Assembly: GCF_007748195.1 (NCBI RefSeq)
Contig: NZ_CP037920.1
Location: 4,415,800-4,479,799 of the forward strand
Length of the DNA stretch: 64,000 nt
Direction of reading: 5' to 3'
DNA from: Gimesia aquarii
GTDB lineage: Bacteria; Planctomycetota; Planctomycetia; Planctomycetales; Planctomycetaceae
Positions 54,419-63,880 of this stretch are shown here, piece by piece. Every line of letters begins with the position of its first letter. Position 1 is the first letter of the stretch. The notes beneath the pieces are model-generated. The model ran no database searches. It worked only from the letters and a program-made list of their open reading frames with translations, and was not told the origin of the DNA. Both the position numbers and the translations under genes were made by a program.

Positions 54419-55783
54419 TTAAGGTAACTGAAGCTTCATGCCTGGCCGAATATAGTCCGCATTTTTCAGCTTCTCTTTATTCTTCAGATAGATTTGAAAC
54501 GCCGCAGATCGTTTGCCATATAATCGAAGAGCAATCGACTCCAGAGTATCACCTTTTTTGATAGTATAAGTATAGGAATTTACCCTGTTTCCAGTTTGCT
54601 TCTTTTTCTCTGGAGATTCGTCAAACACCCCGTCTATAATTTGTTTCACGTTCTCAGGTTGAACTTGTGATAAGGACTGCCCCAGCTTCGTTTCCTGTTT
54701 TGAGTTTCGAGAACTTGTCCGCGGTGTTAAAGGAGAACGTGGAACCGGAATAAACTTTCGATAGTTATCTGGAATCGTTTTCGTTCTTTGCAGGTTACCA
54801 CCAAATTTGTCGGATTTCAGTGTATCCTCAAGTCGTTTTAAATTTTTCTTATGATCTAAATCTTTGAGTGTATTTTTGTTCTGCGAATTTGAGAGTGACT
54901 CAATTAATCCTTCAAACTGTACCGATGAAGAACCTTGTTTCAAAGTGGGTTGAGAGACCATCTGTCCTATAGTCCGCTTACCAGCTTTAGCAGATGTACC
55001 ATTGAATGTTTGACTGTTGGCTGACTGTGGCTTTGACTCAGATGATCCATAGACAGGGATCCGCAACTTCATTCCTTCTCGAATATCATTGGGACTTCGC
55101 AGACGGTCGCGATTCAAATTGAATATTTCTCGATATTTTTTGCTGCTTCCCAAATAGCGAATCGCAATCTCTGAGAGTGTTTCTCCCGACTTGACTGTAT
55201 GAATTCGAATGCTTGGTCGATTAGGTTCCTGTGGTCTTGATTCAGGTTTTTGCTGTGAAGGATTGACTTCCCAGGCATTGTTATGTTGAGGTTTGAAATT
55301 CTCAGAACCTGAATGAATCGAATCAGAAATCGAACCCTGGGAAGTCGGTTGCATTCTCTCTTGCTGAGGGTTTGGTTCAAAGACGGAATCTTCGGAGCTT
55401 GAATTTGAAAATTGCTCCTTGGGAAGATCGATCTCTTTTAGAAAATCAGGCATTTCTGCCCAACGTTCCGCATTTGAAATCTTTTTAGATGTCATATGGG
55501 AAACGGTTGGAGTAGAAACACTAGAATCAGAATGTGAGCGCTGATTATCATCAATCCCAGATAAAGTTTGTTCACTTCCTAATAATGTATTTTGGTTTTC
55601 CTTACTTTGGCTATCGAAATAAGGAGTGCGGTCTTTGTCGGCAATTTGCTCATCCAGATAATGCGGATCATTGAGTTCTGGAATCTGCACAGTCTTGTCA
55701 TTATCCTGTCGCAAACAGAATGCACCCACGAAACCAAGTACTAATAGTGCTAATGCCAAACCTACTTTTTTATCTTGATGCAT
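54419..55783 (-). CDS. Membrane-anchored protein with two LysM domains
   Basis: 454 residues. An N-terminal membrane helix (about 7-24, VGLALALLVLGFVGAFCLR) anchors it; a long low-complexity Ser/Asn/Gln-rich region follows. Two LysM domains lie at about 198-245 (IHTVKSGETLSEIAIRYLGS … IREGMKLRIP) and 403-454 (YTIKKGDTLESIALRLYGKR … IRPGMKLQLP). LysM binds N-acetylglucosamine in peptidoglycan or chitin. The next gene upstream is an ExeA-like ATPase in the same direction, so the two may be a unit. Confidence 0.85.
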   Translation of the reverse strand: MHQDKKVGLALALLVLGFVGAFCLRQDNDKTVQIPELNDPHYLDEQIADKDRTPYFDSQSKENQNTLLGSEQTLSGIDDNQRSHSDSSVSTPTVSHMTSKKISNAERWAEMPDFLKEIDLPKEQFSNSSSEDSVFEPNPQQERMQPTSQGSISDSIHSGSENFKPQHNNAWEVNPSQQKPESRPQEPNRPSIRIHTVKSGETLSEIAIRYLGSSKKYREIFNLNRDRLRSPNDIREGMKLRIPVYGSSESKPQSANSQTFNGTSAKAGKRTIGQMVSQPTLKQGSSSVQFEGLIESLSNSQNKNTLKDLDHKKNLKRLEDTLKSDKFGGNLQRTKTIPDNYRKFIPVPRSPLTPRTSSRNSKQETKLGQSLSQVQPENVKQIIDGVFDESPEKKKQTGNRVNSYTYTIKKGDTLESIALRLYGKRSAAFQIYLKNKEKLKNADYIRPGMKLQLP

Positions 55784-56018
55784 TTGAACCTCGCCTCGAA
55801 TGTAACGCTTTGTAATTATGCGTATCGGGCGAAGATCTTCAAAAGAAAATCAGAAAATCAGAAGAAATGCTTAGCGCGCGTAGATACTCTCTTTAGTATC
55901 ATACTTGAGTCGATCATGATGAAAATACGGCGAACGATCAGAACAAAGTCGCGAATTGATCGTTTTGTATGAGTTTTAAGGCTTATAGAACTAACGCCTG
56001 TTTTCTTACGGCTTGGAG
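55784..56018. other. Short intergenic region
   Basis: About 235 bases between the LysM and ExeA-like genes, without coding signal. It may contain the promoter for the LysM gene; no clear boxes or hairpins seen. Confidence 0.3.
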
Positions 56019-58007
56019 CTAATCGTGGTTTTGCTTGCGCCGTAGTCGACTGAACAAATTCTTGTATTGCCCGAATGCAGGACCTTTCAGATGAGAAGTT
56101 CCCGATTTCTGGCGGCTGGAACTTGGTCCAGAATCCAAACGAAAAGTCGGACCAGAAGTCTGGTCAACTTTTTCTTCATTGATAGCAAACTCGTCTTGTG
56201 ATGCTGTTATTTCCGTTTCACTCGAATCATCTCCATCAGGGCTAACAACATCATAATCAAGCTGGTCCACTTCAGATTTTTCTGACTCCACTGTCGTTTT
56301 ATAGTTGCGGAATTCATTTAGGGCATCCAGTAAGCCTTTTCGTGTTTCGGAGCAAACCTCATAAACCTGTGCAGCTAATATCTCTTCAAATGAATTATCT
56401 CCTGCAGATAGTTCTTCTGCTAAGGCTTCATAAACGTTTTGATCTACTGATTTTGGCTGGTCGTCATAGAATACAATGGAACCTTTTTCAGATTCTTTTT
56501 CCGCTTCCTCAAGATGAGGAATCATTTCATCAATCAAACCAACAGGGTTTGAAGATTCCACTACTTCATTTTGATTAGATTCTATGGGAGAAGCTTCATT
56601 CGGCTCCTCTCTTGAATCATGATTTTTTGAAGCAATTGACTGAGCAGAATCATGAAATTGAGGGGGTTTTAATTGTAAGGGTTTACGTGAAGCTGGTAGT
56701 TTGTTTTGTTGCGTCTCAAGGGGAAGTGTCGCAGGATCGATTCCAGCATCGATGGCAGCATAGCGATCAATGATCTCTACAAACTCGCCTGTCGCTTCTA
56801 CTGGAGTGTTTTCATTTTTATCAATCAGTGCCTCGTGATTATTATCGGTCCGTTCTTTAAAATCATCACATACTAACTCAACCTCAGATTGAGGCATTTT
56901 AAGATTAGTATTGCATGGCATCGCTGCCTCTGAATCACCCCCAATTTCGATTGCTTCCATTTCATTACCTAATGAAAACAGATCTGCTGAATCCCAGTCA
57001 GAGTCATCTGAGGTTAATTCTGTTTCTGTCGGTGTAGATTCAACGAGTTGATTCAACCGATCTTCCATCAAAGTATCAATTTCATGTTCATCAGAGAGGG
57101 CATCAGGTATTTTATCACCTGAATTCTCAGAACATTCCTCTTTCCGCAACTCTTCTAAGGGAGTTGAGGATGGTAGAGGGTCATTCCAATGTAATGGTAG
57201 TTGCTGAAGATCTGAAAATGCTTCACGTGCGATGCTTTCGTTAACAATTGATGAATCATGAACATAAGCCAGCATTAAACAATGATCGCAGATTTGATTC
57301 AGACAGCGTGGCAACCCATCACTAACATGAGTAATAAATTTAATCGCATCCTCTGTGAAAAATGAACGCGTTTCAGTTGTCACACGTTTAATTCGATACT
57401 CGATATACTCTTCTGATTCCTGTCGGGTCATCCGATCCAGAAACACCTGACATCCGATTCTTTGATTTAACGAAGAAAGGGCAGGTTGAATCAGTGTTTC
57501 TTCCAGGTCAGTCTGTCCACTGAGAATCAACTGCAACGCCGGCTTACCATCAATGGAAATGTCTGATAGTACACGTAGCTCTTCCAAAAATGGAGCATGT
57601 AAGAGATGTGCTTCATCGACAATCAACAATAAAGGCTGAAGATGAGCTAAATAGGAAGATCGAACTTCTGCTGTCAAAGCAAGCCGTAACTCTTGCTCAC
57701 TGACTTTTTCATAACAGTCTGTCAAACTATAAAGTAATGTCTGCAGTAGTGCACGCACTGTAGGAAAATTACAATGCTCGATAAATTGAATTTGAAACTG
57801 GTTTTCCAGGCGAGAACTTAATTGTCTGCAAATGGCAGTTTTTCCCGTTCCTGCATCTCCAGTTAGAATTGTAATTCCATTCAAACTGGAAACTGTAACC
57901 AACAATTCATCAATCACATGTTTATGTTCTGCTGCTTCAAAAAAACAATCTGCGGAGGGTGAAACGGTAAAGGGTCGATCCGTGAACCCAAAATTTGTTT
58001 CGTACAT
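56019..58007 (-). CDS. ExeA-like AAA ATPase with acidic C-terminal extension
   Basis: 662 residues from ATG 58007. The first 280 residues match ExeA/GspA-type ATPases: MYETNFGFTDRPFTVSPS, GDAGTGKTAICRQL (Walker A), LLLIVDEAHLL (Walker B), and LQLILSGQTDLEETL (sensor 1). The remaining 380 residues are acidic and low in hydrophobic content, so probably disordered; no peptidoglycan-binding domain is present. In type II secretion ExeA opens peptidoglycan for the secretin, with ExeB. Here the neighbour is a LysM protein, which could supply that wall-binding function. A TTG at 58013 is an alternative start. Confidence 0.75.
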   Translation of the reverse strand: MYETNFGFTDRPFTVSPSADCFFEAAEHKHVIDELLVTVSSLNGITILTGDAGTGKTAICRQLSSRLENQFQIQFIEHCNFPTVRALLQTLLYSLTDCYEKVSEQELRLALTAEVRSSYLAHLQPLLLIVDEAHLLHAPFLEELRVLSDISIDGKPALQLILSGQTDLEETLIQPALSSLNQRIGCQVFLDRMTRQESEEYIEYRIKRVTTETRSFFTEDAIKFITHVSDGLPRCLNQICDHCLMLAYVHDSSIVNESIAREAFSDLQQLPLHWNDPLPSSTPLEELRKEECSENSGDKIPDALSDEHEIDTLMEDRLNQLVESTPTETELTSDDSDWDSADLFSLGNEMEAIEIGGDSEAAMPCNTNLKMPQSEVELVCDDFKERTDNNHEALIDKNENTPVEATGEFVEIIDRYAAIDAGIDPATLPLETQQNKLPASRKPLQLKPPQFHDSAQSIASKNHDSREEPNEASPIESNQNEVVESSNPVGLIDEMIPHLEEAEKESEKGSIVFYDDQPKSVDQNVYEALAEELSAGDNSFEEILAAQVYEVCSETRKGLLDALNEFRNYKTTVESEKSEVDQLDYDVVSPDGDDSSETEITASQDEFAINEEKVDQTSGPTFRLDSGPSSSRQKSGTSHLKGPAFGQYKNLFSRLRRKQNHD

Positions 58008-58013
58008 TTCCAA

Positions 58014-58633
58014 TGGCCTTAAAGCGTTTATTTCATCAGTCTCATTAGGAGACTGGATAATTCTAACCAGAAAAGATAGACAGAACCTTCAGCGTGTCAC
58101 TTATTTAAGATTGATGCTGTATCCTATGAACAATTCATCGAACAGGTTACAGCCACATCTTGAGAATTACCAATACAATCGACAGTATCCAAGCAGGGTC
58201 CCTCAGGTGCATTACCCAAACGCTAGATCTTGACATTAACAAACGACAATAAATCAGAGAATTCCGTTTAAAGAAGATAGGTAGTCTTGCTGTCAATACA
58301 CTGCATCTTGAACCCCGGGAAATCACAGTTCCAGTTATGACTTGTCAAAACGGTTAAGATCTTTGACATTAAATTGATTCTATAAGCCTATATTTATTAT
58401 AAACTTACAACAAAACATAACTTAATGGCAAACTCTCTCCTTTCTCTTACTGTTTTGCTGGAGTAGACTTATTAAAATGTGTGAGAAACTAAATTCCTAC
58501 CCTGGATTTCAGTCTGACATTAATTAAAGTTTACACTGATTTCAGCATAGCGAAATTCAAAATTTCATGTCATTATTTTCATCTTTGTTATTTTTTTGTT
58601 TCTTTATTTTAAGAGGTACATATAGTATTTCTG
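58014..58633. promoter_or_regulatory. Divergent intergenic region before phoH
   Basis: About 620 bases between two divergent genes. No gene seen; AT-rich from 58380, probably promoter DNA for both transcription units, but no individual box can be called with confidence. Confidence 0.35.
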
Positions 58634-59599
58634 ATGTCAGAAGCCACACTTTCTTTTTCAGATCCTGACCATATTCCAATCCTCCTGGGGACTCATGATT
58701 GTCACATCAGGCAAATTCAGGATGCACTAGACGTAAATGTCGTTCATCGGGGAGATGAGCTTCGAATTATCGGCGATGATTCTGACCTGCAAAGATCACT
58801 CCGAATCTTCTCGGAACTCAAAGCGATCATCGAAAACACGGGGCAACTCAAAACTGAGCAAGTTGAGACCGCACTTACTAACGGTAGCCCTGTAAGCAAA
58901 CAAATCAAACAAAGTCCGATTGCCACTCCTTCTTCCATAGATCTTTTCGAAAAAACGAAAAAAGTACATCCAAGAACACCGGGGCAATCTGAGTATATTA
59001 AATCCATTGGAGAACACGATCTTGTATTCTGTACAGGTCCTGCTGGCTGTGGAAAAACATTCCTGGCAGTCGCGATGGCCATTCACGCCTTAAGAACCGA
59101 ACAAGTTCGTAAAATTGTACTGGTTCGACCTGCCGTTGAAGCGGGAGAAAAATTAGGGTTCCTGCCTGGCGATATGTTGGCAAAAGTCAATCCTTTCTTA
59201 CGCCCCCTCCTGGATGCATTAGGAAGCTTGCTCGATTATGAGCAAGTCAATCGTTATATGGATAATGATATTGTCGAAGTTGTGCCCTTAGCTTTTATGC
59301 GCGGACGAACCCTCGATAATACCTTTATCATTATGGATGAAGCACAAAACACAACAATCACCCAGATGAAGATGTTCTTAACAAGGATGGGGATGGGATC
59401 GAAAATCGTGGTAACTGGAGATACTTCACAAATTGACTTACCTCCCGATGTTTCCTGTGGCATGACCGACGCTATGAATCGCTTGCGAAACATTAAAGGT
59501 GTAGGAACAGTGCAATTAAAAAATGAAGATATTGTCAGACACAGATTAGTTGGTGAAATTGTAAAAGCTTACCAAAACGAAGATTCGTTGGGGCACTAA
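58634..59599 (+). CDS. phoH: PhoH-family ATPase
   Basis: 321 residues. An N-terminal KH-like region (about 10-75, ILLGTHDCHIRQIQDALDVN, VVHRGDELRIIGDD) is followed by the PhoH nucleotide-binding domain: DLVFCTGPAGCGKTFLAVAM (Walker A), NTFIIMDEAQNTT (Walker B), GMGSKIVVTGDTSQIDLP. PhoH proteins are ATPases linked to RNA processing and the ribosome. It heads a conserved cluster with the HD-domain, ybeY and CorC-like genes, spaced 52, 19 and 64 bases apart, and is likely cotranscribed. Confidence 0.95.
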   Translation: MSEATLSFSDPDHIPILLGTHDCHIRQIQDALDVNVVHRGDELRIIGDDSDLQRSLRIFSELKAIIENTGQLKTEQVETALTNGSPVSKQIKQSPIATPSSIDLFEKTKKVHPRTPGQSEYIKSIGEHDLVFCTGPAGCGKTFLAVAMAIHALRTEQVRKIVLVRPAVEAGEKLGFLPGDMLAKVNPFLRPLLDALGSLLDYEQVNRYMDNDIVEVVPLAFMRGRTLDNTFIIMDEAQNTTITQMKMFLTRMGMGSKIVVTGDTSQIDLPPDVSCGMTDAMNRLRNIKGVGTVQLKNEDIVRHRLVGEIVKAYQNEDSLGH

Positions 59600-59651
59600 T
59601 CTTCATTCAAATTCCTTTTTTCTAAAACCATTCTCATTTCAGGTCGTATCA

Positions 59652-61973
59652 ATGGCTTTTTTTGGTTCTAAAAAATCCCGAACTGCACTTGCTGCCAGTT
59701 TGCGCGATTCTTCCAAATTAAGTTCGAGGCTGCGCGACTTACTGAGTGATCGAGGCACGTTCTCGCGATTAGCTGCTTGCCTGTTAGCGATTGCAATCTT
59801 AATGATTGCCGTAGAAAGCTGGAAAGCTCCTTTTCCTTACCGTCTCGGAATGTTCTCTGAACACGGAATTCTAGCCAATACATCATTCAAAATCGCGAAT
59901 CCCATTGAAACTGATCGGGAACGAACGCAAAAAGAATCTGCTGTACCCTATTCGTTCAATCAGCAGCCAGAAATGATCGAAAAGCTACCATTGCTGCTCA
60001 GAGAAGACCTGATCGCGATTGCGAAAGCAAAATCTTTAGAAGATTTGGATATTGATACAAGAGCTGAACTAGGGTTAGCTTCATCCAGGCGCTTGGAACA
60101 ATTTATCGATCAGTTTCCTGAAGAGTCAGAACAGACATTCGCAGAGCTAAAATCAGTTGTCAGTAGCCTTGATTCCAATGATACAAAAAAAATTGATGAA
60201 ATTGTCGATGATTTTAAAAAGTTAATCTCACCACTTCTGACTTACGGTATAGTAAATGAAAACGATCTCACGAAAAATGAGATTCGTGCTGACGATGCCA
60301 TTGCGATCATTAATGAAAGTAATGATTCACGACGCATAGTAACCACATTTGACATTCGCCTCACGAATCAACTTTCTGAAAATGGTGTCATTGGTAGAGA
60401 GTGGAAAAAGTATCCCAAACTAGCTCCTATTTCTGCAATCCTTTCGCACTGGCTCCTCTTTCAAGCACCAACAACGCTCGTCTATGACGCAACAAAAACA
60501 TTAGACCAGCGAAAACAGGCTCGTATGCAGGTAGCTGAAATTTTCGATACATTTCAACGGGGAACGATTCTAGTTGAACCGGGTCAAATGATTGAAGATA
60601 CACAGCTCGCTTTACTGCGTGCAGAATATGAAGCCAAAGAACTGACCGTTCCAACATATGAACGCGTTATTCGAATCACTGTTATTTTTCTCATGCTTGT
60701 CGTTCTCGCTGTCTTAAATGGATACCACCTGTTACACAACAAAAAAGATGTGGCAACAACCGTTAGCCGTTTAAGTATTTATTTGAGCGTGATTATATTA
60801 ACGGTCTTTCTGGGACGTTTGCTTTCTTATGATCCCTGGCGTGCTGAAGTCCTGCCTCTGATCGTCACAGTGATGGTTTTTGCTATCGTTTATGACCAAA
60901 CGATGGCAATCTTGACCGCCTTGTCTCTTTCACTCATCCTCTGTCTCTCAACAGGGGCATCTTTGGGACATTTCGTAGTCTTAATGAGTGTTTCAGCAAT
61001 CGCTGTCACTTCACTGACGACAGTCTCTTCTCGATCTACATTGATCAAAATCGGTTTTGGAATGGGGTTTACCTATTTCCTGGTTTACTGGGGAATTAAT
61101 CTGATTTACAAGCAGAACCTCTCCAACGGATTTTTTGATCAACGCGTTCTGTGGGAAAGTCTACAAGGAGCAGGGTGGTGTCTGGCAGCAGGATATCTTG
61201 TAGCCGGCAGTCTGCCATTCATTGAATCATTGTTTGGAGTTGTGACAGACATCAGTTTGCTGGAAATGAGCGATGTTTCACATCCTTTGCTGCAGGAATT
61301 AGTTCGTCGAGCCCCGGGAACTTACAACCACTCCATCTCCGTCGCTACGATTGGAGAAGCTGCTGCAGATAAAATCGGTGCAAATGGGCTTTTAGTACGT
61401 GTCGCCGCGTACTATCACGACATAGGAAAAATGTTGAAGCCACAATATTTCATCGAAAATATGGTTGTCGGCAGTGAAAGTCTGCACGACAATCTGGCAC
61501 CAGCGATGAGTACGTTGATCATTATCGGACACGTTAAAGATGGTGTCGACCTGGCACGTCAACACAATCTGCCTCAACCTTTAATCGACTTTATTGAGCA
61601 ACACCACGGCACAACTCTTGTTGAATACTTTTTCCGGGAGGCAGAAAAGCAGGCCGATCTAAGCCCGGACCATAAGACAGACGCCGAAGAATCTTCATTT
61701 CGTTACCCCGGTCCACAACCACAGACTCGAGAAGCAGGTGTGATGATGCTGGCAGACGCCGTCGAAAGTGCCAGCCGTACGCTAAGCGACCCTACACCCA
61801 AGCGAATCAAATCTTTGGTACATTCCCTGGTAATGAAGCGTCTCTTGGATGGACAGTTCAATGAATGCTCATTAACGTTAAGTGAAATCAATATTGTTGA
61901 AGATTCCCTGGTGAAATCCCTCATCGGCATTTATCATGGTCGTATTAAATATCCGGAAGAGCGTTCTGCATAA
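59652..61973 (+). CDS. 7TM-HD cyclic-di-AMP phosphodiesterase-like protein (PgpH family)
   Basis: 773 residues. A signal anchor helix (about 45-60) is followed by a large extracytoplasmic 7TMR-HDED domain (to about 330), six or seven membrane helices (about 335-530), and a cytoplasmic HD domain with RAPGTYNHSISVATIGEAAA, RVAAYYHDIGKML (HD pair) and IEQHHGTTLVEYFF. In Listeria PgpH this fold breaks down cyclic di-AMP and controls cell-wall and ion homeostasis. The gene lies between phoH and ybeY, an arrangement conserved in many bacteria. Substrate is by family inference. Confidence 0.9.
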   Translation: MAFFGSKKSRTALAASLRDSSKLSSRLRDLLSDRGTFSRLAACLLAIAILMIAVESWKAPFPYRLGMFSEHGILANTSFKIANPIETDRERTQKESAVPYSFNQQPEMIEKLPLLLREDLIAIAKAKSLEDLDIDTRAELGLASSRRLEQFIDQFPEESEQTFAELKSVVSSLDSNDTKKIDEIVDDFKKLISPLLTYGIVNENDLTKNEIRADDAIAIINESNDSRRIVTTFDIRLTNQLSENGVIGREWKKYPKLAPISAILSHWLLFQAPTTLVYDATKTLDQRKQARMQVAEIFDTFQRGTILVEPGQMIEDTQLALLRAEYEAKELTVPTYERVIRITVIFLMLVVLAVLNGYHLLHNKKDVATTVSRLSIYLSVIILTVFLGRLLSYDPWRAEVLPLIVTVMVFAIVYDQTMAILTALSLSLILCLSTGASLGHFVVLMSVSAIAVTSLTTVSSRSTLIKIGFGMGFTYFLVYWGINLIYKQNLSNGFFDQRVLWESLQGAGWCLAAGYLVAGSLPFIESLFGVVTDISLLEMSDVSHPLLQELVRRAPGTYNHSISVATIGEAAADKIGANGLLVRVAAYYHDIGKMLKPQYFIENMVVGSESLHDNLAPAMSTLIIIGHVKDGVDLARQHNLPQPLIDFIEQHHGTTLVEYFFREAEKQADLSPDHKTDAEESSFRYPGPQPQTREAGVMMLADAVESASRTLSDPTPKRIKSLVHSLVMKRLLDGQFNECSLTLSEINIVEDSLVKSLIGIYHGRIKYPEERSA

Positions 61974-61992
61974 CCACCGGTAGATTCCCTGC

Positions 61993-62490
61993 ATGAATAC
62001 ACCAGACTTATTTCAAATCAGAATCAAAAATTCACAAACTCAATTAGCAGTTGATGAAGCACTTATCCAGGAAGTTTCCAGTTATCTTCTCAAATCGGAA
62101 AAAGTAACTTTTGCTGATATCAGTCTGGCAATTGTCGATAATCCTATGATCCGAGAATTGAATCAACAATACCTCGAACACGATTATGATACAGATGTTT
62201 TGAGCTTTTTATTAGAATGCCAAATCGATCCCAGCAAACAAGAAGCTGACTTACGAGGCGCTGGAAAGACGATAGAAGGAGAGATTATTGTCTCAGCGGA
62301 AATGGCTGTTTCGATGTCAGAAGTATATCATTGGTCTGCCGATCATGAATTATTACTTTATATTATTCATGGCTTACTACATTTATGTGGCTATGATGAC
62401 TTATCAGACGAAGAAATCCTGCTAATGCGAACGAAAGAACAACAGATTTTAAATCACTGGGGGCTTACAATACCTCGACGGGAAGAGTGA
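61993..62490 (+). CDS. ybeY: YbeY, 16S rRNA maturation endonuclease
   Basis: 165 residues. NQQYLEHDYDTDVLSFLLE and IEGEIIVSAEMAVSMS are the family's conserved blocks; the metal motif is HGLLHLCGYDDLSDEEI. The classical motif is H-x3-H-x5-H; here the third His is Asp (GYDD rather than GYDH), which can still bind zinc. YbeY trims the 3' end of 16S rRNA and takes part in ribosome quality control. It follows the HD gene by 19 bases. Confidence 0.93.
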   Translation: MNTPDLFQIRIKNSQTQLAVDEALIQEVSSYLLKSEKVTFADISLAIVDNPMIRELNQQYLEHDYDTDVLSFLLECQIDPSKQEADLRGAGKTIEGEIIVSAEMAVSMSEVYHWSADHELLLYIIHGLLHLCGYDDLSDEEILLMRTKEQQILNHWGLTIPRREE

Positions 62491-62554
62491 GAAATGCTAA
62501 TTTTTTCATTATCACTCATTTTTGCTCCTTAAATTTTGACTATTTGCTCAATTT

Positions 62555-63865
62555 ATGATCTCCCTGATTTTTACGGCTTTAATTTTATTCACACTGTTCT
62601 CGGGTTTGTTAGTTTTCTCACTTAGAGACTTTTCGCGAAGCCGATTAGAGGCGCTCTGTGAAGAAGCAAATGTGCCGAGTCGATTCAGCGAAATTCTGAG
62701 ATCCCATCCGACTATCCTGCTAGCCGCTGATTTCTCTTATCTCGCCGGCATTATATTCATCTCAGTTATTCTCACCAGATACTATATTGAAATACCGAAT
62801 GAATTCAGTTCCATTCCAGCAGGAATTCTATTTGTCATTCAAATGATCCTGGAATTAGTAATAGGGGCATTACTATTAATGACCATTCCCTGGACACTTG
62901 CACGAATTACGGGAGAACGATTCCTGCAAATATTTTGGCCGATCATTCGCTGGTTACCTTTTTTCCTTACGCCTCTGATTTGGGCATCCTGGAAGATTGA
63001 TGAACTTTCACATCGATTGGCTGGTAAAGAAGAGGCAAAAAATGGTCGAGAAGCCAATATTAGTGAAGAAATCCTGACTGTTGTCGAAGAAGGAGAGCGT
63101 GGAGGAATTCTGGAAACGGGTGCCGGTAAAATGATTCAACGCGTCATGGAATTACAAGACGAAGATGTGGCAGCCATTATGACGCAGCGAATGGATATGG
63201 AGTATATCTCCGTCAATGCTACTCTTGATGAAGCCTTGTTAAAGTTTATAGATGCAGGCCATTCACGAATACCGGTCATTGGCGAGTCAACCGACGACAT
63301 TGTAGGTATTCTGTATGCAAGAGAATTACTAAAACAATACTCAAACAATAACCAACAATCTAATTCACCTGAGCAACTTACCATTCAGAATCTCATGTTC
63401 CAGCCATTCTATATTCCAGAAACAACGGGTATAGATTCCCTGTTACAAACAATGCAGAAAGAGCATGTGCATATGGCAATCGTCATTGACGAATATGGGG
63501 GTGTTGCAGGCTTGGTCACAATGGAAGACGTTCTTGAAGAAATTGTCGGCGATATTGTTGATGAGTTTGATGAAGAAGAAGAGCAGATGATTTTCGATCT
63601 TGGAAATGACGTCATTGAAGTTGATGCTCGGGTTCATATCGATGATTTAAATGAGCAATTTAGCTATAATCTGCCTGAGGAAAAAGACTTTGACACAATT
63701 GGAGGTTTTGTGATTACTCATGTTGGCAAAGTTCCTCATGCTGGCGAGTCTCTTACCTGGCAACAATTACGAATCGATGTACTCGAGTCTGATGAGCGAA
63801 AAATCAGCAAACTTCGTATCGAAGTAGACCATTCTCTTGTAGAAGAAATCGACGCAGACACATAA
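62555..63865 (+). CDS. CorC/HlyC-type membrane protein with CBS pair
   Basis: 436 residues. Three to four membrane helices lie in the first 150 residues (DUF21/CNNM-like), followed by AGKEEAKNGREANISEEILT and VVEEGERGGILETGAGKMIQ, two CBS domains (about 200-345; MTQRMDMEYISVNATLDEAL and MFQPFYIPETTGIDSLLQTM), and a CorC_HlyC domain at the C-terminus (VIEVDARVHIDDLNEQF … TIGGFVITHVGKVP). Such proteins export magnesium or cobalt or sense adenine nucleotides. It ends the phoH cluster and is the common partner of ybeY. Confidence 0.9.
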   Translation: MISLIFTALILFTLFSGLLVFSLRDFSRSRLEALCEEANVPSRFSEILRSHPTILLAADFSYLAGIIFISVILTRYYIEIPNEFSSIPAGILFVIQMILELVIGALLLMTIPWTLARITGERFLQIFWPIIRWLPFFLTPLIWASWKIDELSHRLAGKEEAKNGREANISEEILTVVEEGERGGILETGAGKMIQRVMELQDEDVAAIMTQRMDMEYISVNATLDEALLKFIDAGHSRIPVIGESTDDIVGILYARELLKQYSNNNQQSNSPEQLTIQNLMFQPFYIPETTGIDSLLQTMQKEHVHMAIVIDEYGGVAGLVTMEDVLEEIVGDIVDEFDEEEEQMIFDLGNDVIEVDARVHIDDLNEQFSYNLPEEKDFDTIGGFVITHVGKVPHAGESLTWQQLRIDVLESDERKISKLRIEVDHSLVEEIDADT

Positions 63866-63880
63866 AGACAAAGTCACATC

